DNA of 64,000 nt from Harmothoe impar. Lineage: Eukaryota > Annelida > Polychaeta > Phyllodocida > Polynoidae. Location: NCBI GenBank assembly GCA_947462335.1, contig OX381704.1:42660942-42724941 (forward strand). Direction: 5' to 3'. The notes beneath the pieces were generated by a model. The model searched no databases, had not been told where the DNA came from, and saw only the letters and a list, made by a program, of their open reading frames with translations. Both the position numbers and the translations under genes were made by a program. Positions 49,171-59,400 of this stretch are shown in pieces (position 1 is the first letter of the stretch; each line of letters opens with the position of its first letter).

Positions 49171-51480
49171 CATTTTTCAATTGTACTGGGATCCTTGTTA
49201 ATAATGTTACTTAAAACGTTGGCAGAACGATATTTATTCATCCCCAAGGGTCTCCTTCTACAGAGGGATACAAGTATTCATAAAGGTCACGTATTTCCAT
49301 GAGAAGTCCTGAACATTGTTTCTGTTTTGAATTTGACCAGATTTATCAAGACAGCGTAACAACACTCGTGTCCATGCTTTATTCATAGAAGCTGAACAGT
49401 CCTAGACCGTACTGCGCTTTCTTTTTTTCCCTTGTATAGTTTGGTTTATAGCTAGTCCCTATAACACTAGCTACCCGTAGAGTAATCAGAGTTAGCCTGG
49501 AGTTTTCCATAGAAGATATCGTATTCTATACAATAGCGATACAAGGATAACACCCACATTAACATAATGATATTAAACATAGTGTTGAGAGAGAGAGAGC
49601 TATGAAAGTCATCATGCTATCTAGGCATATTTAGGATTGGATCTGGTATAAGTCTAGCCCTTAACTGACCACCACTATCTGTCTGGAGAGATCGGGCTGC
49701 ACGCAGGACTGGGTACGGGGACAATAGTGGCGGCTAGAGATTACAGCAGGCCTCACAAAAAGGAGCGCCAGCCCATGGCAAGAGCCCCCCTCCCCTTCCA
49801 AGGCCTCTCGCCCGGCGCCATTGTCAAGTGTCACATGATCAGCGGGGTAGTATTGCACACGTCTCTCACCAAAAACTGAATGAACGATCAAATTCTTAAT
49901 TTTAATTGGGTATTGTGTGGATCATTGTCTTTGTTGATTTTATCATGAAAGTGTGAGTTCAAAATCTGGCTTGAAATTCAAAACGTATAGTGTCTATTTC
50001 TGTAAGTGTCGGTGAAATGGGATATGTAATTTCTCCATGCAATTGCTAGTGTCACCTTCAGTAACCCAGCGGAGAGGGGTGAAAGGAAAAATGAATAAAT
50101 GAGCTAAGGGACTGAAACTGCTCTAGCGGGGAAGGTAATGGGCACATTTACAGCCGTATTCTACCTGAAGCCGGGGCTGAATAAGACCATGGTAGGTCGG
50201 GGGTTGACGTGGACGGCTTTCGGAGGTTACTGATGGCTGCGTGTTGTGTGAGTAATATGAAAGCTGGGGCTTGGTTTACCTTCATGATTGCCATTACTTA
50301 TAGTGGGCATAAATAATGCACGCGCGAAGAAATAGGGGGCGACACCAGCAACGGACGCAGGTCATCAATCATATCAAGGGGACACCTTATCCTGTAGGCT
50401 GGCACCCCTCTGTGGACTCCCTCTCCACGCAGGTATCCTGTATAGCCTGCAAACCTGCCTCTACCAATAGACGGCACAACGTCTGTTTATGGCCATTTTC
50501 TTCTTCTGGTAGAACCGTCGTCCGCATTGGAGAGCCGTTACGCGACCCCGGCGCCCGGCTGTGCTGCTGGGATCATTTCCGGAGTTGTTGGAAGCAATTC
50601 CGGTCGTTGGGGTAAAGAGAATCGGTGGAGATCCGTCATGGCAAAGTGGTGGTAAATTCTGTGGACCAGCAGTGATTAGGTAGGATGGACTAGGGTGGCT
50701 GGCAGTGGCGTAAGTGGGACATGTCATGGTTTATGATTGGGACTGCCAGCCCTTATTGTGTATATGTCATCTCCAGCATTATCTAATATCGGTACTCATG
50801 CTAACACGTCCCTACCGTTTCACTCTCTTTTAGTTAAGGAGATGCACCGGTGTGCATGAATAAAGCAGGGAACTTTAGTCTATCAACATATAGAAATACT
50901 TCCCAAAAGCGAGATACCGGATTCGGGGAAAGGATTTGCACCCTTAAGAGCCTGTATGAAACTAAATGGTAACGAGGAACCTTGGTGAGGAAACTTGTCA
51001 TCTGTCCAGATTAGGGGAGTGTTTAGGACACTAACGTACCAACCCAGGTAATCTTTGAATAGTTGATCATTCAATGATCATGTGGCTAATGATCTTGGCA
51101 TAAGCAAATTACGCACCATGAATAACGCTGGTTGCTGAGCAGCCATGAAAAAGGACAAGATGACAACCATGAAGAAAGACAAGATCCCAGTATTCATTTT
51201 TGGGAGGGGTGTCATTACCATATATAGTTATATTGACTCTGGAGAGAGACGCAGCAACCGGTAATAATAGTTTACTGAATGGATCTAAATGAGACCTGCT
51301 TGCAGATGTAAAGAAGGCATGGCTGCTTGTTGCTAGGGAATATCCCGGCTACTAGGTCAGTTAAAACGCCTTTCATATAGGGTCTTGTATTATGGTATGC
51401 ATACCCTAGAGCGGCATTATTGGAGTAACAATTCCCTGCCATATGTACAAGACCAAGATTACTTCTATGCCTATAATGAG

Positions 51481-51632
51481 CATCCCAGTAAACAACGTCA
51501 TAATTATAACGTTTCTCTGGCTCCTTATTGTGCCAAAACGTTATATATAGGATAAAGGAACGCTGATCCTATTACCCTAATGTTAAAAACGTTATTCTGG
51601 CGTAACATAACGTATTTTTGTTAACTGGGATG
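51481..51632. mobile_element. Small TIR element rich in AACGTT
   Basis: The left end CATCCCAGTAAACAA is the near-inverse of the right end TTGTTAACTGGGATG. Inside are repeated AACGTT / TAACGTATT words also found at 49.08-49.17 kb (shared TAACGTTTCTCTGGCTCC and GGCTCCTTATTGTG). At about 150 bp with no coding frame, it is a non-autonomous element or its relic. Confidence 0.6.
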
Positions 51633-51745
51633 TCCTAGGAGGTACACTGTAGCTCTTCTTTTCCTGAGATTCTGTCCTCAGCCTATATTCTACAGTCAGT
51701 AACCCTGACAACCTCTCTACACCCACCTTGTCATCTGTTCCTCAG

Positions 51746-51768
51746 GGCAGAGTTTGTCTCCAGAATGA
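51746..51768 (+). CDS. Host gene, proposed last coding segment (exon 7)
   Basis: A strong pyrimidine tract and acceptor (cttgtcatctgttcctcag|GG) enter in phase 1, matching exon 6, and give only seven more residues (QSLSPE after the split Gly) before TGA at 51766-51768. This closes a 1911-nt coding sequence, 637 codons including the stop. The short tail could be a genuine C-terminus, or exon 6 may splice elsewhere beyond the window. I see no canonical AATAAA or ATTAAA between this stop and the retrotransposon at 52734, so the transcript end is unknown. Confidence 0.35.
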
Positions 51769-52682
51769 AGGTCACGCATGCGCGTTGGCGGTGCCCAGTT
51801 GGTGCTGCCATCTAGCGGCATGTAATGGTGGCGTCGCCGGAGGCTTCTCTCTCCCCTCTCCTTCCCAGATAAAGGTCAGCTCACAGAGACTGCTGTCAGG
51901 TTATCTGCCGCAGGCAAATACTGGCCCCAATCTCTCCCTACAGGTGATAGATCACTGCCTTGTAAATGTCACTCCCATGTTTCTTTATTACCGGAATCTG
52001 TCTGCAGCCTGGGCTGACATTTTGCCTTTTGTCCAAGAGTCCAAGGGGGAAAGCCCAACTTCTGTCATCCCTGCATGGCACTCACTTGTCGATATAGAGG
52101 TAATGATCGCCCAAAGCATACAGAAGGTGCGCATTTGAGACTGCTTCCCGTCCCTTGCCTTTATCTGTTTTTGATGATTTTGTATGAAACATGTGTGTCT
52201 GATGATCCCAATTAGTGTAGTCTTTTTATAAGAAGTATATAGACACCTTAGATGTGGACCACAGCCGGCCCACCCACACATGCCAGACAGAAAGAGTAAC
52301 GTACATGTATCACATTTTAGTGTATCCTAATATTTTGATAATTCACCAGACTTTTTAGTTAAAATCTGTTAAAAAAAGAAGTTATTGTGTTCAACAACAC
52401 GAGTTTCTAATTCAGCGTATACACAGACTTATTCCAGGAATCACCTTTTGAGTCCAGGAATATCACTTTGTTTTGCGGGAAGCATTTATGCCTAGAGGAT
52501 ATCCTGAAAGACTTACTTCCTTAATAGTTATGCATGCCTTAACTACAGTCTAATTGCGACATTATCGTGGAGAACGTGTGGACTTACCCCTTGACTTGCG
52601 AGTATTATCAGTAAGTGTCAGAAACCCATTCAAAAGCTTGATGATGAGAACAACTTTTCTTCTGACAATTAGTTCAAGCTGC

Positions 52683-52683
<1 letters not shown>
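51769..52683 (+). other. Predicted 3' UTR / downstream region
   Basis: No gene is seen. It holds one CTCF-like motif (listed). AT content rises towards the microsatellite that received the retrotransposon. Confidence 0.35.
51801..51820 (-). promoter_or_regulatory. Candidate CTCF-binding motif
   Basis: The minus strand reads TGCCGCTAGATGGCAGCACC, containing CCGCTAGATGGCAG. This agrees closely with the bilaterian CTCF core (CCNCNAGRKGGCRS). It lies just after the predicted last coding segment and before the retrotransposon. The motif is seen; occupancy is unknown. Confidence 0.45.

Positions 52684-52733
<50 letters not shown>
52684..52733. repeat. (TA)n microsatellite, left half of the retrotransposon target
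   Basis: A TA run ends exactly at the left LTR boundary, and a second run begins exactly at the right boundary (61997). The two are evidently one microsatellite split by the insertion. The ATAT on each side would be the target-site duplication, but its length (4-6 bp) cannot be fixed inside a repeat. Confidence 0.9.
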
Positions 52734-52736
<3 letters not shown>

Positions 52737-53009
52737 AAGGAAATTAAGGGCATCGGATAGAGAACACGACAGCTGACCATGTAGGGTATTCCAAGCGATC
52801 CTTTATTGTAGGTAACATAAACTCAACTGACACAACTGCGGCGGTGCCGCTCTTTATATAGCCCCCGCCCACCCCAGCGTCCATACGCTCGTCCGGAAAA
52901 GGGTCGGGGCGGTTCCGTACGACTTGTCCTCGTACGAACCCGCCCCGCCCGAGAGTGTAGCGACAGGGGAGGCCTCGCGTGACCGTCCTCCCCTCTCCCG
53001 CCCGCTACA
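52734..53009 (-). repeat. 3' LTR (276 bp)
   Basis: In element orientation it runs TGTAGCGGG ... CCTTACA, keeping the canonical TG...CA ends. It appears identical to the copy at 61721-61996. It contains TATATAAAG (plus 52852-52860) and, about 45 nt further, AATAAA (plus 52802-52807), serving as poly(A) signal here. The U3 part carries the inverted repeat CGTACGA ... TCGTACG around a 7-nt loop. Confidence 0.95.
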
Positions 53010-53021
53010 CTCTCCCCACCC
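53010..53021 (-). other. Polypurine tract
   Basis: The minus strand reads GGGTGGGGAGAG immediately before the 3' LTR, the expected position and composition for the plus-strand primer of reverse transcription. Confidence 0.8.
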
Positions 53022-53525
53022 TAATTTATAACATGTCCCCTTAACTTATACACTCGGTTAACATCAACAACGTAGTCGTCATAACTTATTTCTATACATC
53101 TTACGTCTAGCCCCAACCCGTACGAAATACTCCCTCCCCTTACGTTTCCCTGAGCACTATCCAACTAAACTAGCTCGCCGTTCGAGGCTTCGTCGTGGAG
53201 GGGGCTCCGCTGCCCTCCGTCTTGCACCTAACTATTTACACTGCGTTAGTCGGGGAGGGGGCCTCCGCTGCCCTCCGTTTTCCGTTCCTGCGTCCCCGTC
53301 GTCCTCGTCCCGGAGTGGCCTCTCCGCCCTCCGTCCGCCACGACGTCCCGGCGTCCCCCGCCGCCTCCGGACCCACCCGGGTGCCGACCCCCGGCTTCAC
53401 GGCCGCTCCGGTGCTGTTCTCGGCTGCAAAACAGGAATGATGCCCTCGTCAGAACTTACACCCGGTCGTGTTACCCCCGCCCGGCAGAATCCCGTCCGGA
53501 TACCTCTTCCCCGGGGGGCGGGCCC
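53022..53525 (-). other. Retrotransposon 3' non-coding segment
   Basis: About 500 bp between the end of the long pol frame and the polypurine tract. It contains a repeated CTCCGCTGCCCTCCGT word (near 53207 and 53264), so part of it is an internal duplication. No coding frame on the minus strand is supported. Confidence 0.6.
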
Positions 53526-56453
53526 CTACAGGCCCACCACCGCCACCAATTCGGACAGCAAGTCGATGTAGGGGCTTGTCTCCTGTACTGGAGTTGCCCA
53601 CGCCGTTCCCGTCTCTGCCTCTCTACTCCCCGCCACCCGTACAGGTGCGGTGCCTACTTCGGCCGATACAGGCCCGAACTGCATTTCCCCCGTATACACG
53701 GTCGTCCTTTCCTCTGCCAGTACAGGCTCGTTTTCCCCCACCTCGTGCGATTGGGTACGTCCTACTTCCCCTCCGGCCGGTACAGGCCCCTCGTACGGGA
53801 GTATTAATTGACTTACCACGTTACTCTCGGTGTAGACGTAGATTCTTCTCTGCTCGACCAGCCACTCCCCTCCGCCGCGCGCCTCTATGGAGGTGCTGTT
53901 TCGGCCGCCGACCAGGGTCAGGGGGCGCTGGTCCAGATGCATCCCGGTGGGGGACAGGTGCCGGCGCAGCTCGAGCTCTGGATCTAGGGGGACGGTTGCT
54001 CTCCAGGGCAGCACCACCTGCACCCCGCAGTGGACCGCCTCCGTCGATGGCACGCCCCGGCCCTCCCGAGGTCGTGGTGTGGGGTGGCGGGTCGTCGCCC
54101 CCCCAGAGCCGCCCGGTACCGCCTCGTCCGGCGGGTTCGTCTCCGTCCGCCCTCCGTCGGGTTTCTCCGGGGTGGGCTGCTGCGTCGAGTCGCCCGGCGG
54201 CTGTCCCTCGGGGGAGGTCTCCCCCTCGTCGTCCGGTTCACCCCCCTCCTCCAACACCTCGATTGCCTCGGACCCGCCGGCGGCGGCTTCGTCCGGGGCG
54301 GTCTCGCTCTCCTCCTCTCCGCCCCCCTCCCTGTGCACCTGGGCCACCACCGTTACCTTGGTACCAGTGTCCGGGGTGGTGGGCGATACGTCCGAGTATA
54401 ACTTTCGTCGGGGCGAGGAGCGTGGGGTTGCCTTATCCGGGGAGGCCCCCCCTGCTCTCGGGGTCCCGACGACTTCCGTGACTGATTCCCGGAGAACTGT
54501 CACACTGCCTCCCGGCGTCTTGGTCAGCGTCGTGGTCTGGGTGGTGCCGGAGGCACCCATCACCTCCCTAATCGTCTCCTCCGACAATCCGGCCAGGAGG
54601 TGCATCAACCCTTCTTTCCCCCCGATTGCTGCCAACCGGGCGGATCTCCCCTCCTCCGGTTGTCGGCTCCCCCCGCTGGTACTCCGTCGGCTCGGGGGGC
54701 TACGCCCCTCCGCGCGAGGTGACGGGGTGGCCGTGTCGGTGACCGGGGAGTGGGACCTAGACCGCCGGGGGCTGCTGCAGGCCGGCGTCTCCCTCTTCTC
54801 CGGCGAGGGCGAAGTCGTTCGGCGAGAGGAGGAGGAGTCCCTCCTCTGGCGGCTCTTCCGGCTCTCCTTCCTCCCCGGCTCATCGTCCTGCTCCTCTTCC
54901 TCCCTGGAGGCCTTGGACTTTCCTCCCGCCGAGTCGGAGGACGCTCTCCGCTTCTTGGAGGACTTCCCGGTGCCGGTGCCTTTGGGAGCGGGTTTCGGTC
55001 GTTTGGTAAGGCGGGTGGCGTCCGGCATCCCCCCTGGCTTCTCCCACGGGTGCTTTTTGCTGCTGCGGGCACCCCCCTCCCTGTGCTGTTTCATATGGGT
55101 TACTAAGTCCGCCCTCCGGTCCTTCGGTTTCTGGATGCGGCAGGGGTTCCCCTCCTCGTCCTTCTCCGGGCAATTCCACCCGATGATAGTCTGTGGGTGG
55201 GCCGCAACGTGGGCCTTCCACTCCGCCGCCGGTATCACCCAGGGCAGTTCGGGGTCGAGCTCATGGCAGAAGCCGCAGTTGTAGCTCCCGGTGGCCATGT
55301 CGTACGAGAAGTTGTCAAAGTTGTCCCGGCCTGACTCCCCCTCCGGTTTATATACTGGCGGCCCTCCCGGCTCCTCTACCTCCTCGCCTTCTGATTGGCT
55401 GTCGTCCTGCGGCGCCGGGTGACTTCCGTCCGTGCGGAAGATTTCCAAACCGCTGATTGGCTGCGCGTCCGCTGGCCGGACCGTGGGAAGGTGCGGCGCA
55501 GCGTCCGCTCGGAGCGTGGGACCCGCGCCACCCTGGCTGTCGTCGTTCCCCGCCGTGGGAAGTGTCTGTTTCGCGCCCGTCTCGTCGCTTTTCCCACCCT
55601 TCGCACGGGACCGGGGTGGGGAATCCCCCTTTCTTTCGTCGGACGCTCCCCTCTTGTCCCCTGCCCGCTTTTGGTGGGTGCTCTTCCCCCTCCCCTCCCG
55701 GGAGGACCGTCGCTCTCCCCTCTCTGTGCGGGACGATCTTCGGTTTCCCGAGCCGTCCGTACGGGAGGAGCCCGAGGGGCGTCGGTCCCTCGACCTGTCC
55801 GGCCGGGAGGACCCCCTGCTATCCGACTTGTCCTTTTCTCGGCCTCTCTTCTCTGGCGCCGGGCGGTCGCTTCCTTCCCTGCGGCTCGTCCCCTCGTGCC
55901 GACTCCCCGCGGGCTTCCCTGGGGAGCGGGACCTGCCCCGGCTCTTGGTGGATCCCTGCGGCATCTCCCTCCCCGGGAAGGGTCCCCCCACCGTGATCGT
56001 GCGGGTTTCCTTCCCCGTTTTAGGTAGTACCGGGACGGAGATCGTTTCGTCTCTCCTCCCCCTCGACTTCCACGGCCTGTCCCGCTGCGCTGTAGCCGTC
56101 TCCCACGTAACAGAAATTCGTATGGTGTCGTCCTCTTCGTCCGAAGAAATGTTGTTCAGCAACTGGAACTCCCTCTTCCTTCCGTGGGCCTCTTTCCAAA
56201 TATAATACTCAGCCGGCGGTGGCTCCCGGTCCCCCTTCTCCACCCGTTCTACCCACTTCCGCACCACGGGAACGTTGTTCCGGGCTATCGCCCCCCAGTG
56301 GGTCGGCGACTCGCTTCGTACTTGCCTCCTCTGTTCTTCCGCCAGCTCCTCTTCTCGTACCTCTCCCGATTCCGCCGACTCAGATCCCGACTCCCAGCCT
56401 TTCATCCCACTCAGTATAGCCGGATAGAAATCGTCTCTTGGGTGTAGAGCCAT
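53526..56453 (-). other. Post-integrase extension (about 975 aa): RS-rich, two zinc-finger-like motifs
   Basis: In frame with pol; a Met at 56453 (MALHPRDDFYPAILSGMKGW) could start it separately. Order: an acidic segment; a compact part around HWGAIARNNVPVVRKWVERV; a long Arg-Ser region (GRSRSPGK..., RPDRSRDRRPSGSS) at about 55.59-55.96 kb resembling splicing-factor RS domains. Then a C2H2-like motif C-x2-C-x20ish-H-x3-H (YNCGFC ... AHVAAH, near 55.20-55.29 kb) and a second, NCPEKDEEGNPC ... HMKQH (near 55.09-55.18 kb). A second basic Ser-rich region follows, then a hydrophobic-patterned segment (VVLPWRATVPLDPEL...VVSQLILPYEG) and degenerate PV-x-AE repeats to the end. I see no signal peptide, transmembrane helix or furin-like site, so it is not an obvious envelope. 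RNA binding, nuclear targeting or chromatin tethering are possible roles; none is shown. Confidence 0.75.
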
Positions 56454-59400
56454 GACTGGCCGCTCCCAGCCATCCCCCGGGCTTATATAGCCCTCCCGGG
56501 ACCCGTCTTTGCCATGGCTACCCCCGCCTTTTTCGCCGGGGCGAATGGCCGGGCCGCCCCGGTCTCCCGCCCCGCCCTCCGGCCGGCCCGGGGACCCTGG
56601 ATCCCGCGACACGGGCGCCCCCCCCCGGCCGGCGGGGTCCTCTGCCGTCCCGGTTACCATGCCCACCAGGTCCGCCCCCTCTGCTGGGTTGCCCGGCACC
56701 ACCTTGAGGTTGTCGTAGTGCTCTACCCGCCGTTTTCGACCCATCTCTATCTCATAGACGGGGCCGCCGATGCACCTCAGAACCGTCCAGGGCCCCGTCC
56801 AGTACCTCTGTAGCTTCGGGCTGAGCCCCACCTTCTTTATCGGGTGATAGAAATACACCTGCGCGCCGTCCTCGATGGGGTCCAACACCGCCCTCTGGTC
56901 GTAATTCCTCTTCTGTCTTTCCACCGCCCGGCCCAGGCTTTCCCTAGCCGAGGCATGCGCCTCCGCCATCCACCCCTGCAGGCGGGCGACGTAGCCCTCC
57001 CCCGGGGGAACATCCTGCAGCTCTCGTACGGGATATATTAAGCTCAGGGGCGCTGCCGTCTCCCTCCCCAGCATCATGGCGTTTGGCGATACTCCCGACG
57101 AAGAGTGTTCCGTCGCCCGGTACGCTGCCATCACGAAGGGGAGCTGCCGATCCCAGTCTCTTTGGTCCTCCCTCACAACGGTGGAGAGGAGGGCCTCTAT
57201 GGTCCTATTACACCTCTCCACCATCCCGTCCGATTTCGGGTTGAAGGGGCAGGTACGCGACTGCCGGACTCCCAGCAGCTTCACCACCTCCCGGAAGGTG
57301 GAGGATTGAAACTCTCTCCCCTGGTCCGTATGCAGAGTCACCGGGGTGCCGAACCGGCACACGAAATTCTCCACGATAGCTCGGGCCACCGTGGGGGCCC
57401 GGTGGTCCGGGAGCGCGTACGCCTCCGCCCATTTCGTGAAATACTCCACGAGGACCAGTATGTATACGTTCCCGCCCGCCGAGGGGCTCAACGGGCCCAT
57501 TATGTCCGCCCCTATGCGCTCCATCGGCATCCCGACGGGGACATGCCCCATAGGATGGCGGTGGGGGGCCGCCGGCGGCTTCCGTTGATTGCACGGGATG
57601 CACCGGGCGGACCAACTGGTGAGGTCCCTCCTGAAGTTCGGCCAGTAAAAGAAATCCTGGCATCTCCGGATAACCCTACGCCGCCCCAGATGCCCCGCCA
57701 GTCCGTCTCCGTGCAGCCCCTTCATGACCTCCGACTGCATTTCCGCCGGTACCAGTATCTGCAGCCTGTCTGCCCCTCCCGGCGTGTACCATGCCCGCGA
57801 TAACACCCCTCCAGGCCCCTCCTTCAGCCGGGTCACCTGATGAGCATACGTCCGGTGATCGTATGACTCCGTCTGTTCGTCCGCCCCGGCGGCAGGGTCT
57901 CCCCCACGCACCCACTCACGGACCCGGACCAGTAGCGGGTCCCGGTCTTGTGCCGCCTTCCACTCTGCCGGGCTCCCCAGCCGGGTGACTGTGGTGTCAT
58001 CCGTCCCCTGCTCCATATCTTCCTCCTCCGTCTCCGCCTGAGCCCTCCCCCGGGTCAGGGCGAAGCACGCGGTAGGCTGCGACCCCCCCAGCCCGCACTG
58101 CCGGCACGGTCGTCGGGAGAGGGCGTCCGCATTGCTGTGGTCCTTCCCCGGGCGATGTTGTATGGTAAAATCGTGCGTCCCCAGCACCTGCAGCCACCTG
58201 GCGACCTGGCCCTCCGGTTCCTTAAAGTCCGTCACCCACCGGAGGGCCGCATGGTCCGTGCGGATAAGAACCGGCCGACCCACCAGATAGTGCCGAAACT
58301 TTTTGAGCCCAAACATGACTGCTAGCAGTTCCCGCCGGGTCACGCAATAATTTCTCTCCGGCCTAGACATGGTGCGGCTGGCGTACGCCAACGCCCTCTC
58401 GGTCTCGCCCTGCTGCTGGGAGAGCACCGCCCCCAGGCCGAAATTACTGGCGTCGGTGTCCAGGATCAATTTGCCCTCCGGTTCGGGGTACGCTAGAACC
58501 GGCGAAGATGTCAGTTTCGCCTTCAGCTCCTCGAACGCCGCCTCGCACTCCGGGGACCAGGTGAACCTTCGGTCCTTCTCCGCCGCCGCCGAGAGGGGCT
58601 TAGCTATGCTAGCAAAATCCCGCACGAATGTCCGGTAGTACCCGGCCAGCCCTAAAAAGCTCCGGACTTCCCCCACCGTCTGTGGTCGGGGCCATTCTCG
58701 TACGGCCCGTACCTTTTCGGGATCCGTCGCCACCCCGTTCGTATTCACTATATGTCCGAGGAAGGACACTTCCCTCCGGGCTAGTTGACATTTCCGCGGT
58801 TTTACTTTCAGGCCCGCCCCTACCAGCCTCTGGAGCACCTCCGCTACCCTCAGAAGGTGCGTCTCCAGGTCTGGAGAGAACACTATGACGTCGTCGAGAT
58901 ATACCAAACACGTTTTCCAGTGCAATCCTTTCAAAACTACCTCCATCAGTCGCTCGAACGTCGACGGCGCATTGCACAGGCCGAACGGCATGACCTTGTA
59001 CTGAAAGAGGCCACTATGAGAGACGAACGCCGTTTTCTCCCGATCACACTCATCCATGGCCACCTGCCAATATCCGTTGGTCAGGTCCATGGTACTGAAC
59101 CAGCTGGCCCCGGCTAGCGTGTCCAGCGAGTCGTCTATCCTCGGAATGGGGTAGGCATCTTTCTTCGTAACCGCATTAAGTTTCCGGTAGTCGATACAAA
59201 ATCTCGGGCGGCCGTCCTTCTTCCGTGCCAGGACTATGGGCGACGCCCATGGGCTTGTGGAACGTTCGATAATGCCGAGGTCCAGCATCTCCCCGATCTT
59301 TGCCTCAGCTTCCGCGCGTTTGTGGGGTGCCAATCGTCGGGGCCGCTGTTTCACCGGGGTAGCTTCCCCCGTTTGAATGCCGTGTTTCACTAGGTGCGTC

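Larger units (their letters stand above)
48668..51745 (+). other. Intron 6 (about 3.1 kb)
   Basis: Non-coding. It contains a tandemly duplicated 91-94 bp segment followed by an AACGTT-rich repeat (48.9-49.17 kb) and a related TIR-bounded copy (51.48 kb). Otherwise nothing is recognised. Confidence 0.45.

Noticed and set aside
51748..51900. Longer Cys-rich exon read through 51746-51874 in another frame
   Set aside because: The phase-1 entry required by exon 6 stops at 51768. The other frame would need a different upstream exon and has atypical composition.
53468..56205. Long plus-strand open frames opposite pol (53468-54481, 53887-55284, 55395-56205 and others)
   Set aside because: They are antisense shadows of a GC-rich coding strand. 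They carry no motifs of their own, whereas the minus frame has the full protease-to-integrase order.
53526..56453. Envelope gene after integrase
   Set aside because: I found no signal peptide, transmembrane stretch, cleavage site or Cys pattern of an env protein. The sequence is RS-rich with zinc-finger-like motifs.
56500..56820. Chromodomain at the integrase C-terminus
   Set aside because: Only a GPY/F-like region is visible; no aromatic-cage chromodomain pattern follows.
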